A stretch of DNA of 64,000 bases from Sphingobacterium faecium (lineage in GTDB: Bacteria; Bacteroidota; Bacteroidia; Sphingobacteriales; Sphingobacteriaceae): NCBI RefSeq assembly GCF_003054045.1, contig NZ_QBKH01000002.1, positions 62,001 through 126,000 on the forward strand, given 5' to 3'. The notes under the pieces were generated by a model. That model saw only the letters and a program-made list of their open reading frames with translations, was not told where the DNA came from and made no database searches. How positions within the stretch are numbered: position 1 is the first letter of the stretch; every line of letters starts with the position of its first letter. Position numbers and translations under genes: made by a program. Of this stretch, positions 1 to 9,328 are shown piece after piece.

Positions 1-1191
1 ACAAATGTTTTAGTGCCATTGATTGTGCTCACGACTTTTAAAAAACCTTTTAAAGGTGATTTCTATGCATTGATGTTTTTCATGCAGAGCGGTTTGATGT
101 TAGTGTTCTCTGCTATGGATGCTTTTACATTTTATGTGGGATGGGAAGCTGCTTTAATTCCGATTTATTTTATATGTGCATTGTGGGGTGATGGAGATCG
201 AATTCGAGTTAATTTAAAGTTCTTTGTCTATACGTTTTTTGGTAGTTTATTGATGTTGATTGCCATATTATATCTACACCAACAGGTTGCTACCCATGAT
301 TTTGAATGGCATTCTTTTGTCTCACTTGATTTGGATGCTTCTACACAACGTTGGATATTTTGGGCATTCTTTATTGCTTTTGCTATTAAAATACCCATTT
401 TTCCTTTTCATACGTGGCAACCAAATACGTATACACATGCACCTGCGGCAGGCACGATGCTATTAGCGGGCATTATGTTGAAAATGGGTGTTTACGGTTT
501 ATTGCGCTGGTTATTACCCGTTGTGCCAGAAGCTGTTGCCAGCTATGGTCAACTAGTGATGGTTTTATGTGTTTTTGCTGTCGTTTATGCCTCCATCATT
601 GCTATTCAGCAGCAGGATGCGAAGCGACTGATTGCTTATTCTTCTATTGCTCACGTTGGATTAATTAGTGCAGGTGTGTTTACTTGGAATTTAACGGGTA
701 TGGGTGGTGCTATGATACAAATGATCAATCATGGTATATCTGTAGTTGGTTTATTTTTCGTACTTGATATCATTCAAGATCGGACTGGATCAAGAGATTT
801 AAGAGATTTAGGCGGTATTGCAAAGCAAGCCCCGCGATTGGCTATTGTGTTTTTGATTATTATCATGGGCGCAATTGGTTTACCACTAACAAATGGTTTC
901 ATTGGTGAATTTTTACTATTAAAAGGGATTTATGAATATGGCATTTGGTATGCCGTTTTTGGAGGGCTAACATTGATTTTGGGTGCTGTCTATATGTTAC
1001 GGTTATATCAAAAAACAATGCTCGGAACAACATCTGAAAGGACTGCGTCTTTTGTCGATATTTCTGGTGTTGAATTATATACACTAATAATCATTTCAGG
1101 ATTGATTATTTATTTAGGAATTTTTCCAAATAGCTTATTGCATATTTCTTCAGCTTCATTGGATGTATTGGCTACATTCCTTGGAAGATAA
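1..1191 (+). CDS. nuoM: NADH-quinone oxidoreductase subunit M (5' end outside window)
   Basis: This is the proton-pumping antiporter-like subunit M of respiratory complex I in the inner membrane. The frame is open from base 1, so the gene starts before the window; about 397 codons are visible, against roughly 480-500 for the family. Hydrophobic segments run throughout. Visible family signatures are the conserved glutamate of YVGWEAALIP (codon at 145-147), PIFPFHTW followed by the APAAGTMLLAG block, SSIAHVG, and LPLTNGFIGEFL. The GTG at base 13 is an internal valine codon and not the start. nuoN follows 36 bases downstream, as in a standard nuo operon. Assignment to NuoM rather than NuoL or an Mrp subunit rests on gene order and these motifs, and is secure. 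Confidence 0.96.
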   Translation, partial: TNVLVPLIVLTTFKKPFKGDFYALMFFMQSGLMLVFSAMDAFTFYVGWEAALIPIYFICALWGDGDRIRVNLKFFVYTFFGSLLMLIAILYLHQQVATHDFEWHSFVSLDLDASTQRWIFWAFFIAFAIKIPIFPFHTWQPNTYTHAPAAGTMLLAGIMLKMGVYGLLRWLLPVVPEAVASYGQLVMVLCVFAVVYASIIAIQQQDAKRLIAYSSIAHVGLISAGVFTWNLTGMGGAMIQMINHGISVVGLFFVLDIIQDRTGSRDLRDLGGIAKQAPRLAIVFLIIIMGAIGLPLTNGFIGEFLLLKGIYEYGIWYAVFGGLTLILGAVYMLRLYQKTMLGTTSERTASFVDISGVELYTLIIISGLIIYLGIFPNSLLHISSASLDVLATFLGR

Positions 1192-1227
1192 TTTTAGACT
1201 TAAACTTTACGAATAATAGATTCGATT

Positions 1228-2607
1228 ATGGGGGCGATTATTACATTATCAATATTAGCATTATTGGTACTTTACTTAGGGTTATTTAAAGCAAATAAAT
1301 CATTATTACCGGTATCTTTAGTTGGACTCCTTGTCGTCATCGGCCTATTGATCCATGATTGGAAAGCAGAAGCTATACCTTTATATAACGGGATGGTTTT
1401 ATTTGATCACTATGCTGTAGCATTCTCCATACTTTGTACCGTGATTACGTTGCTGGTTTTGATACTATCTAAGGGGTATTTCACGTCTTCTAGTGATCAT
1501 GTGGCAGAGTATTATACTTTGTTATTATTTTCCTTAACGGGTGCTGTTTTGGTTAATAGTTTCCACAATTTGGCGCTATTGTTTTTAGGGATAGAGATTA
1601 TGTCTGTTGCCTTGTATATTCTGGTAGGGATACGGAAGAAGGATCCTGCTTCCAATGAGGCAGCTATTAAGTATTTTATCATGGGAGCGTTTTCAACGGG
1701 ATTTCTGTTGTTTGGTATCACTTTGTTATACGGCGCTTCAGGATCCTTTGATCTGGTTATGATTAAAGATTATGTCACGAGTCATCCTAATGAGATCTCC
1801 CCATTGTTTTATGGAGGAATATTATTAATGATTATTGGTCTGATTTTCAAAGTCGGTGCTGCCCCTTTTCATTTTTGGACTGCAGATGTTTATGATGGAG
1901 CTCCAATCTTGATTACCAGCTTTATGAGTACAGTTGTTAAGATCGCATCCTTTGCTGGCTTGCTTCGTTTATTTACATTCTCCCTTTTACCCTTACAGGA
2001 TTTTTGGACACCAATCTTTTTGGGCATCGCCATTATTACGTTATTTATAGGTAATCTTTCGGCTTTAATGCAATCGTCATTTAAAAGAATGTTGGTGTAT
2101 TCCAGTATTTCGCATGCAGGTTACATGCTGTTTGCTATTATTGGTGTGGGAATAAATTCTGCTAATGCTATTTTTGTTTACGGAGCTTCCTATTCTTTAG
2201 CTACTCTAACTGCTTTTGCTGGATTGATTTTAGTGAAACGAGCAATGGGTTCAGATCATTTCGAGTCATTTAATGGGTTGGCCAAAAAAAATCCATATTT
2301 AGCGGCTATCCTGACTATAGCGATGTTATCCTTAGCTGGTATTCCATTGACAGCAGGCTTTATTGGTAAATTTATGATGTTCAGTGCAGTAATGGCTGAT
2401 TATCATATTTTGTTATTGATATTAGCTGTTTTAAATGCAGCGATTGCTGTATACTACTATTTAAAAGTGGTAGTAGCGATGTATTTTAGAAATGGTGAAG
2501 CTAAACATATCCCGATCAATATGAATTATGTTTTGCTCTTTATTGTGACCACAGTATTGACGATTTTAATCGGTGTCTACCCAAATTGTTTTATGGAGTT
2601 AATTTAG
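1228..2607 (+). CDS. nuoN: NADH-quinone oxidoreductase subunit N
   Basis: This is complex I membrane subunit N, 459 residues, the usual length for the Bacteroidota form. It is almost entirely transmembrane. Family marks are FLGIEIMSVALYIL with the conserved glutamate at residue 123, the EAAIKYFIMGAFS block near residues 144-155 (NuoN proteins carry a very similar EAALKYF motif), and SLAGIPLTAGFIGKF near the C terminus. The ATG at 1228 fits the first membrane helix. It is the last gene of the nuo operon here: a strong hairpin with a T-run follows 27 bases after the stop. Confidence 0.97.
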   Translation: MGAIITLSILALLVLYLGLFKANKSLLPVSLVGLLVVIGLLIHDWKAEAIPLYNGMVLFDHYAVAFSILCTVITLLVLILSKGYFTSSSDHVAEYYTLLLFSLTGAVLVNSFHNLALLFLGIEIMSVALYILVGIRKKDPASNEAAIKYFIMGAFSTGFLLFGITLLYGASGSFDLVMIKDYVTSHPNEISPLFYGGILLMIIGLIFKVGAAPFHFWTADVYDGAPILITSFMSTVVKIASFAGLLRLFTFSLLPLQDFWTPIFLGIAIITLFIGNLSALMQSSFKRMLVYSSISHAGYMLFAIIGVGINSANAIFVYGASYSLATLTAFAGLILVKRAMGSDHFESFNGLAKKNPYLAAILTIAMLSLAGIPLTAGFIGKFMMFSAVMADYHILLLILAVLNAAIAVYYYLKVVVAMYFRNGEAKHIPINMNYVLLFIVTTVLTILIGVYPNCFMELI

Positions 2608-2633
2608 ATGGTATAATATTTGTGAATATCGCA

Positions 2634-2664
2634 TGCATAGCTTATATAAGCTATGCATTTTTTA
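2634..2664 (+). terminator. Rho-independent terminator after nuoN
   Basis: A 10-base-pair perfect stem (2634-2643 with 2648-2657) with an ATAT loop is followed by a T-run at 2658-2664. It ends the nuo operon. Confidence 0.85.
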
Positions 2665-2735
2665 TTTTTATTTCATGCTCTATAATTTATAGACAAATTG
2701 TATATTGTCAGTAGAATAAGTAATTGCAGATATTC

Positions 2736-5273
2736 ATGATGTTTTTAGTACCGATTATAACTACAATAAAAAGACTTTTTATTATTGCTGTTGTGCTGGG
2801 TATTTTGACAAGCCTAGGATTCGCACAACGAAATATTAAAGGTCGTGTCATCGATGGTAAAACTGGAAAAGGGATCCCTTTAGCTAGTATTTCTTGGAGT
2901 GGTCATCATGGTGGTACTTCTGCTGATACCCTCGGTAATTTTAATATTACCCTGCGGGATGAATTTGACCAGATTGCTTTTAGAGCTGTTGGTTATGAGC
3001 TTAAGTTAGTCGATCTCAATATGATTCAAGATTCGGTTTTGAATATTTTGCTCTCTGGCAAGGAAAATCAGATCGGTGAAGTAGTGGTTCATGCTAAAGG
3101 TCGTAAATATAAAGATCCTGCGTTGGCATTAATCGAAAACGTAATTGCCCATAAAGATGCTAATCACATCTCCCGGTTAAAACATATTCAATACGAGGAG
3201 TACGAAAAATCACAATTTGGTACTGTAGATCTAAAAGCAAGAGTAGATAAGCTCCCTCGTAAATTGCGGTTTTTGTTTGAGAATAAAGATACGATCAGTA
3301 TCCCCGGTAGTTCTATTTTACCTTTTTTCTTAGAAGAAAATGTTTCAGAAGTATATTCCACATTCAAACCTTCAAGAAGGAAAAAAATCATTATAGGACA
3401 TAAAGTGACGGAGTTGAATAAGCGTTATATCAACAATGCCAATATCCAAAGTTATTTTCAAGATCAATTTCGAAACATTGATATTTATGAGAATAACATT
3501 CAGTTGATCAGTAAATCTTTTTTAAGTCCAATAGCAGGAAATGCTCCTTCGTTTTACAAGTATTCCATTAAAGATACTTTAGTTCATAATGGTCTCAAGT
3601 ATATTGAATTGTATTTTGAAGCCAAGTCAAAAATGGATGTATTATTTAAAGGATCTATTTGGATTTCTGATGATGATCGATATGCTGTTTATTATGCGGA
3701 TATGGAGCTTGGTGAAGAGGCAAATATCAATTGGGTAAATTCCATAAATATCGGTTTAGAGTTTGAAAGGCATCCTGCTGGTCAAATGATCCCTAAGCGA
3801 TCTAATCTTCAGATTTTATTTGGAACGAGTAAAGCAAATGCGTTGTATGGAAAGAAAGAAACTTACTATTCAAAATATAAAGATGATCCGATCAGTGATC
3901 AAATCTTCTCCGGTATTCCTATTGAGAAACGCTATATAGATCAAAAAGATACTGTTCAATGGGATCGTGTTCGTGTAGTGCCCTTAACACAAACAGAAGC
4001 AAATACCTATACCAATATTGATTCGCTATCCGAAATGAAATCTGTCAATCGATTGATAGCGATAGGTTATTTCCTTGTGCGAAGTTATTATAATGTTGGT
4101 AAATTTGAATTTGGCCCATTAGAGTATACTTATAGCTTTAATGAAATCGAGGGGAGTAGGATACGCTTAGGAGGGAGGACTACGGAGTTGCTGTCTAATA
4201 AATTCTTTTTCGAGGGGTATACTGCTTATGGCACCAAGGATCAGAAGCTGAAATATTATTTGAATGTGGCGCATACGTTAAATGGTCAGTCTATTGTACA
4301 ATTTCCTGCACATTACCTTTCAGCGACTGTTCAGCATGATGTGATGGAACCAGGTCGTAGTCTAGGATATTTGAAGGGAGATGGTTTCTTCCAGTCCTTT
4401 AGGAGAAACAAACCGACGAAATGGTTATGGAATGATATTTATCGATTAGAGCATTTGATTGAGTTCGGCAATCATTTTAGTGTCAAGACGACTTTAACTC
4501 GGCATGAACGTAAAGCTGCTGGGGATCTTTCTTTTGTGACATCAAATGCATCGCCAGATACTATTCCAGGTATTAATACTAATGATGTGCAGCTGACATT
4601 GCGATGGGCTCCTGGAGAACAATTTTATTATCGCAATTTAGTCAGAACACAGATTCGGAATAAATTTCCGATTTTGACATTACAGTACAATAAAGGTTTG
4701 GATGGTTTCTGGAATGCAAATCAACGTTATGATGCATTGAGATTTAAAATTTTCAAAAGGATATTCATGGCTCCAGCCGGAACTGCTGATATGGAATTGA
4801 GTGCTGGTCAGATATGGGGCTCATTATATTACCCGCTTTTGGAAATGCCGGATATTCAAGCGGATAAATCGGGACCTTTGCAAAATTTTGACTTGATAGC
4901 AAATATGGAATTTGTTGCAGATCGTTTCGTCAAGTTTGCATATTATCACCATTGGGATGGTTACATTTTCAATCGAATCCCTTTATTACAGCGCTTAAAA
5001 TGGCGTGAGGTAACAGGATTTAAGTTCTATTATGGAAAATTGAGCGATCGTAATAATCCCAATATAAATAAAGATCTCCTCCAGTTTGATCGCGATGATC
5101 AAGGTATTTACAAGACACAAGTGATGGGCAATCAACCCTATATGGAGGGAATCGTTGGGATTGATAATATTTTTAAAATATTTAGAGTCGAATATAAAAG
5201 AAGATTAACCTATCTGAACTTACCAAATGTATCTCGTGATACGTACGGCGTTTCACTTCATTTAAATTTTTAA
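2736..5273 (+). CDS. DUF5686 / carboxypeptidase-regulatory-like outer-membrane protein
   Basis: About 845 residues. An N-terminal hydrophobic signal segment ends near GFAQ. A carboxypeptidase-D-regulatory-like domain follows (NIKGRVIDGKTGKGIPLASI, later ending in a GEVVVHAKGRKYKDPA block), as seen at the start of many Bacteroidota outer-membrane proteins. The long C-terminal part is rich in aromatic residues and alternating beta-strand patterns and ends in an F residue, consistent with a beta-barrel; this is the DUF5686 arrangement. The function of the family is not established. ATG codons at 2736 and 2739 are both possible; an upstream TTG at 2724 is less likely. It is followed after four bases by an enoyl-CoA hydratase gene, so the two are probably co-transcribed. 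Confidence 0.8.
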   Translation: MMFLVPIITTIKRLFIIAVVLGILTSLGFAQRNIKGRVIDGKTGKGIPLASISWSGHHGGTSADTLGNFNITLRDEFDQIAFRAVGYELKLVDLNMIQDSVLNILLSGKENQIGEVVVHAKGRKYKDPALALIENVIAHKDANHISRLKHIQYEEYEKSQFGTVDLKARVDKLPRKLRFLFENKDTISIPGSSILPFFLEENVSEVYSTFKPSRRKKIIIGHKVTELNKRYINNANIQSYFQDQFRNIDIYENNIQLISKSFLSPIAGNAPSFYKYSIKDTLVHNGLKYIELYFEAKSKMDVLFKGSIWISDDDRYAVYYADMELGEEANINWVNSINIGLEFERHPAGQMIPKRSNLQILFGTSKANALYGKKETYYSKYKDDPISDQIFSGIPIEKRYIDQKDTVQWDRVRVVPLTQTEANTYTNIDSLSEMKSVNRLIAIGYFLVRSYYNVGKFEFGPLEYTYSFNEIEGSRIRLGGRTTELLSNKFFFEGYTAYGTKDQKLKYYLNVAHTLNGQSIVQFPAHYLSATVQHDVMEPGRSLGYLKGDGFFQSFRRNKPTKWLWNDIYRLEHLIEFGNHFSVKTTLTRHERKAAGDLSFVTSNASPDTIPGINTNDVQLTLRWAPGEQFYYRNLVRTQIRNKFPILTLQYNKGLDGFWNANQRYDALRFKIFKRIFMAPAGTADMELSAGQIWGSLYYPLLEMPDIQADKSGPLQNFDLIANMEFVADRFVKFAYYHHWDGYIFNRIPLLQRLKWREVTGFKFYYGKLSDRNNPNINKDLLQFDRDDQGIYKTQVMGNQPYMEGIVGIDNIFKIFRVEYKRRLTYLNLPNVSRDTYGVSLHLNF

Positions 5274-5277
5274 ATTT

Positions 5278-6051
5278 ATGGAATATCAAAATCTATTATA
5301 TCAAGTGGATAAGCATATTGCTTTTATTACGATCAATAGGGCTTCGGCATTGAATGCTTTAAATCAACAAACACTAGATGATCTTGAAGCTGCCCTTGTC
5401 TCTGCCCAAAGAGATGTCGAAGTTAAGGGAATTGTCATTACGGGTGCTGGTGAAAAAGCATTTGTTGCAGGTGCCGATATTAAAGAATTTATTGATCTTA
5501 GTCAATCTGATGCGCATTCTCTTTCTCAAAAAGGACACTATATTTTTACGGAATTGATCGAAAAATCTAAGAAACCTGTTATAGCTGCAGTAAATGGTTT
5601 TGCTTTAGGAGGTGGTCTAGAATTAGCGATGGCCTGTCATATGCGTTTTGCGTCAGACCAAGCGAAATTGGGCCTTCCAGAGGTTTCTTTAGGTCTTCTT
5701 CCAGGGTATGGCGGCACGCAAAGATTGACGCGATTAGTCGGGCGCGGAAGAGCATTGCAGATGATACTTACAGCAGATATGATTAGTGCTGATGATGGAT
5801 TTAGAATGGGACTGATCAATGAGGTACTACCTGCTGAGGGATTAATGGATCGGGTGATTCAGGTCTTAGATCGGATTTTTTCGAGATCAAGTACTGCTGT
5901 AGCATCGGCTATTGATGCGGTAAATGCCTGTGATGATTCTTCTAGAAATGGTTACCAAGTCGAAATTGATCATTTTTCAAATCTATTTTTAACCGACGAT
6001 TTTAAAGAAGGAGTGGATGCTTTTTTAGGAAAAAGAAAACCAAATTTCTAG
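5278..6051 (+). CDS. Enoyl-CoA hydratase/isomerase (crotonase family)
   Basis: A cytoplasmic crotonase-fold enzyme of 257 residues, the normal length. It probably hydrates 2-enoyl-CoA to 3-hydroxyacyl-CoA in fatty-acid breakdown or a related CoA pathway. The oxyanion-hole segment GEKAFVAGADIKEF (residues 58-71) and the two catalytic glutamates are present, E115 in GGGLELA and E135 in GLPEVSLG, followed by LPGYGGTQRL. Both glutamates favour a true hydratase over an isomerase-only member. The ATG lies four bases after the upstream stop, so translation may be coupled to the DUF5686 gene. The exact substrate cannot be read from sequence. Confidence 0.93.
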   Translation: MEYQNLLYQVDKHIAFITINRASALNALNQQTLDDLEAALVSAQRDVEVKGIVITGAGEKAFVAGADIKEFIDLSQSDAHSLSQKGHYIFTELIEKSKKPVIAAVNGFALGGGLELAMACHMRFASDQAKLGLPEVSLGLLPGYGGTQRLTRLVGRGRALQMILTADMISADDGFRMGLINEVLPAEGLMDRVIQVLDRIFSRSSTAVASAIDAVNACDDSSRNGYQVEIDHFSNLFLTDDFKEGVDAFLGKRKPNF

Positions 6052-6498
6052 TATTAGTCTTTTTGTTGCCCTATTTATTCAAACCACTTAAATAGAACAT
6101 TATTTCTGTGATTACAGCATGGGTAAAAGCTCTTATCGTAAGTATTTAGCTCTATTTTGTAAACCAATAGCCAAGATATCATTCAAATATTGCATTTTTT
6201 GGTATGAAGGCGCTTTGTTTAATTATCAGGGAAGATCGAAAAAAACAATTGAGCCAAGATGATACAAAAAAACTTTTGTATATGTGAAATAATGATTTAA
6301 AGGAAGGATTATACACTATTTCATCATTAAAGGCGTTTTTTATAGTAAGATCGCGCAGAAACTGTGCGGATAAGAATTCATATTCAAAACATGATGCTTT
6401 GATCATTTTTTGAAATCAAATCCTAGAAGAACTTTAAATGTGCAGTCGTCAGATTTAAAGAAATTATCAGAATTTTCTCTGATTTAAAAATTTTAACA
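6052..6498. other. Intergenic region without a supported gene
   Basis: 447 bases, AT-rich. Only short reading frames are present; the best plus-strand one encodes 27 residues from about 6206 and has no recognisable family. No terminator with a T-run and no tRNA was seen. It presumably holds the promoter for the ankyrin genes, but no TTG plus TAnnTTTG pair stands out. Confidence 0.5.
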
Positions 6499-7695
6499 AT
6501 GACAAATGATGAATTAAGAATGCTAGCCACTTGTTCGGGTAGAGGAGAAGTCGAAGAGATGGAACAAATCATTGCGCAAGCGACAAAAAAGATCGAATTT
6601 CAGGATTATGCCCTGAAAAATACAGTTGCTGAATTGATCCGCAATCAGCATTACAGCATTTTAGATAAATTTATTATTAAAGGATTTATTTCAACAGACC
6701 TGTATGATTATGATCGTTTTGATCATACTGTTATCTCGACATTGATCAATCCGATGATGGTGAAGGATGATGTGCTCGAAAGCTATCAGACTTGGTTAGG
6801 AGGCTATTTAAAACAAGTTGAAGATCTCGATGAACAAATTGCTGGTACAACACTTCTTGAATTTGCGCTTAAAGAAAATGCGCCAATCGAACTATTAAAA
6901 ACTATTGTCACTGCAGGAGCTGATGTACATCGTGTAGACCAATATGGACAGACCTTACTATTTAAAGCATGTAACATGAGGACGCAAGTAGCGGATCATA
7001 AAAATAGTAAAGTAGACTGGTTATTATCTGAAGGAATTGATCCCAATATTGCTAATGTCGAACAAAAAACAGCGTTACATATGGCGGTAGATAACTTAAA
7101 TATGGAGTTTATTACTAGCTTAATGGATGCAGGAGCGGATGCAAATTTTTTAGATTGGCATGGAGAAAGTGCTTTTTACTATGCTGCTGTCAGACAATCG
7201 AATCCTGACTTGTTGCTTAACATGTTAAATTACAGTCAACCCGATTTCCACAGCGTGAATAAACAGGGTGAAAATTTACTCAACGCTTTTCTCCGAATGA
7301 TGCATATCGAAAACGACCGTCACTTGCACGTATTATCGTTGCTATTGTCAAATGGTGCAGATCTTACCGAACCCTCGCTTTGGTATCAGAAAGCAAAAAC
7401 TGGAGTTGATTGGTTGGTAGAGAAGTCCGTTATCACAGTGGAAGAAGTCATGGAAAAAGACTTTATTGATGTCAATTATAGAGATGATCAGGGTAACACG
7501 CTTTTACACAAGGTGTGTCAAGTGAATCTCAATTACGATGAATTTAAGGCTCGTGATCTGTATAAAAAAGTCAAGTATTTAGTGGACAAAGGAGTAGATC
7601 CACAAATAGAAAATAGTTTAGATAAGAAAGCTGTGGATTATGCTATGGAAGACAATCTAAAGATAAAAACGGTAGAGTGGTTATTAAAATATTAA
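6499..7695 (+). CDS. Ankyrin-repeat protein (first of a tandem pair)
   Basis: 398 residues with no signal peptide or membrane segment, so probably cytoplasmic. The first ~110 residues carry no recognisable domain. From about residue 115 there are six or seven ankyrin-type units, seen as TLLEFALKENA, QTLLFKACNMR, TALHMAVDNLNMEFI, GESAFYYAAVR and NTLLHKVC, each with an AGADVN-like turn. Several units are degenerate, and residues 260-320 are poorly conserved. Ankyrin proteins bind other proteins; no partner can be named. The second ankyrin gene starts 12 bases after the stop, so the two form an operon. Identity as an ankyrin protein is secure; the role is unknown. Confidence 0.88.
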   Translation: MTNDELRMLATCSGRGEVEEMEQIIAQATKKIEFQDYALKNTVAELIRNQHYSILDKFIIKGFISTDLYDYDRFDHTVISTLINPMMVKDDVLESYQTWLGGYLKQVEDLDEQIAGTTLLEFALKENAPIELLKTIVTAGADVHRVDQYGQTLLFKACNMRTQVADHKNSKVDWLLSEGIDPNIANVEQKTALHMAVDNLNMEFITSLMDAGADANFLDWHGESAFYYAAVRQSNPDLLLNMLNYSQPDFHSVNKQGENLLNAFLRMMHIENDRHLHVLSLLLSNGADLTEPSLWYQKAKTGVDWLVEKSVITVEEVMEKDFIDVNYRDDQGNTLLHKVCQVNLNYDEFKARDLYKKVKYLVDKGVDPQIENSLDKKAVDYAMEDNLKIKTVEWLLKY

Positions 7696-7707
7696 ATCCA
7701 AAAAAAT

Positions 7708-9054
7708 ATGTCTCAATCATTTATAGTGGCTTGCGAAGGAGGTAAACGCAAGATTGCTGAAATTTTATTGGAAAAGAATCAGGTCGATGTCTCCTATACA
7801 GATGAAAGGGGACGTACCGCATTACACTACGCGGCACATCGTGGTTACTTGGATTTAGTGAAAAAATTAGTGGAAGCAGGAGCTTCTATAGATTATGAAG
7901 ATCATCGGGGAGAAACACCTCTGTATTTTTCATTATTGCAAAAACAGAAACCTTCCGCTCTATACCTGTTAGAAAAAGGGGCAAATCCTCGTATTAATGA
8001 TTTTGCCGGTAATAGTTTACTCCATATTGCTGCTCGTACTGGTCAACAAGATATGGCTGAACAATTGATTGGAGCAGGACTAGATGTAAATGCATTGAAT
8101 AATGAAGCAGTCTCTCCCTTGTTACTAGCCGTTCAAGAGAAATATCCGCCTGTCGTTCAGCTTCTGGTTGTACAAGGAGCCAATCTAGATATCACAGATA
8201 AGGAAGGCAATACCGCATTAAATATTGCTGTCGCCTTGGGGTCAGTATCTATTGTAAACATGTTGTTGGATAATGGTGCTTCGGTCAATATGTTGAATGA
8301 TCTCAGTGAGGGGCCCCTATTATTAGCCGTAAAATTGGGGAATCGTTTGCTTGCACAAAAACTGATAGAACAGGGTAGCGATATATTTGCTGAATCTGTT
8401 GAAGGAATCTCTCCCGTGTGGTACGTATGCAATAGCAATCAAAAGGAATTACTTGCGTTATTTCTTGAAAAAGGCCTATCGCCAGATTATGCGCGTCCTG
8501 TAGATTCTTTTGATGGAAAAGATGGAACATATCTTCAGACCTTGATTGCGCGTGCAGGTGGTCGGACCTTTATCTTGGGTATAGAGCCACATTATGCTGG
8601 TGAGACATTGCTACAAACTGCTACAAAAATGGGTTACCTATCTTTGGTGAAGCAACTATTAGATCGTGGGGCATCTATGAATAAGCAAGATGCATCTGGT
8701 AATACTGCTTTGCATTATGCAGCAGCATATGGAAAAAAAGATGTATTACGCTATCTACTCTCTAATGGGGCTCTTACAGATGTTTCAAATGTCCTTGAGC
8801 AAAAACCCATCGATTATTCGAATATGCAAGGATTTAACGAGATTACTGCCTTACTGATTGATTTTGGTGCGAAAACAAATGCCATCGATGAAGAACCTTT
8901 GAACGCAGGGAAAAAAGTGTTTTCAGAACCGAAACAGGGGATGGAAATGGGGCTCAAGAAACAAGCATTATTTGATTTGAAGGAATTAATGGATGCTGGG
9001 ATAATCAATCAAGAAGAATTTGATCTGGAAAAAGCAAAAATACTAAAGGCATGA
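7708..9054 (+). CDS. Ankyrin-repeat protein with C-terminal SHOCT-like segment
   Basis: 448 residues, no signal peptide. About ten ankyrin units cover residues 1-400. Good examples are GRTALHYAAHRGYLDLVKKL, NSLLHIAARTGQ, NTALNIAVALGS and NTALHYAAAYGKKDVLRYLL. A less regular stretch lies near residues 255-295 (DSFDGKDGTYLQ...). The last ~28 residues, LKELMDAGIINQEEFDLEK, match the short SHOCT motif, which is typically found at protein ends and is thought to mediate oligomerisation. It sits 12 bases after the first ankyrin gene and is followed by a strong terminator. Function unknown; a scaffold or regulatory role is inference only. Confidence 0.88.
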   Translation: MSQSFIVACEGGKRKIAEILLEKNQVDVSYTDERGRTALHYAAHRGYLDLVKKLVEAGASIDYEDHRGETPLYFSLLQKQKPSALYLLEKGANPRINDFAGNSLLHIAARTGQQDMAEQLIGAGLDVNALNNEAVSPLLLAVQEKYPPVVQLLVVQGANLDITDKEGNTALNIAVALGSVSIVNMLLDNGASVNMLNDLSEGPLLLAVKLGNRLLAQKLIEQGSDIFAESVEGISPVWYVCNSNQKELLALFLEKGLSPDYARPVDSFDGKDGTYLQTLIARAGGRTFILGIEPHYAGETLLQTATKMGYLSLVKQLLDRGASMNKQDASGNTALHYAAAYGKKDVLRYLLSNGALTDVSNVLEQKPIDYSNMQGFNEITALLIDFGAKTNAIDEEPLNAGKKVFSEPKQGMEMGLKKQALFDLKELMDAGIINQEEFDLEKAKILKA

Positions 9055-9076
9055 TCTTCATCAATCATTTCAAAAA

Positions 9077-9111
9077 AGAAAAGCTTGCAAATTTAATTTG
9101 CAAGCTTTTCT
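9077..9111. terminator. Bidirectional terminator between the ankyrin operon and tRNA-Glu
   Basis: A perfect 15-base-pair stem (9077-9091 with 9097-9111) and a five-base loop. T-rich tracts follow on both strands, so it can stop transcription from the ankyrin genes on plus and from the tRNA on minus. Confidence 0.88.
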
Positions 9112-9121
9112 GTTTAATGTG

Positions 9122-9193
9122 TAGCCCGTAGGGGAATCGAACCCCTGTTTCTAGAATGAAAATCTAACGTCCTAACCCCTAGACGAACGGGCC
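9122..9193 (-). tRNA. tRNA-Glu, anticodon UUC
   Basis: A 72-base cloverleaf reads on the minus strand. The acceptor stem GGCCCGT pairs with ACGGGCT (the first pair is G-U), the anticodon loop is TTTTCAT giving UUC, and the T arm is GGGGTTCGATTCCCC. The discriminator base is A, and CCA is not encoded. It stands alone, with a terminator 11 bases downstream. Confidence 0.97.
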
Positions 9194-9328
9194 ATTTGTT
9201 TATTAATGTGATGCAAAGATAAGCGCATTTTTTACTCTTCCAAAATAAATGTTACACCTTTTTCGTAACTGTTTGAATCTGAATAAAATTATTTTTTTAT
9301 CTTCCTCTTTTAGCTTCGAAAATCGGCC

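Noticed and set aside
6206..6289. 27-codon frame upstream of the ankyrin genes
   Set aside because: Too short, no recognisable family, no promoter pattern; could occur by chance.
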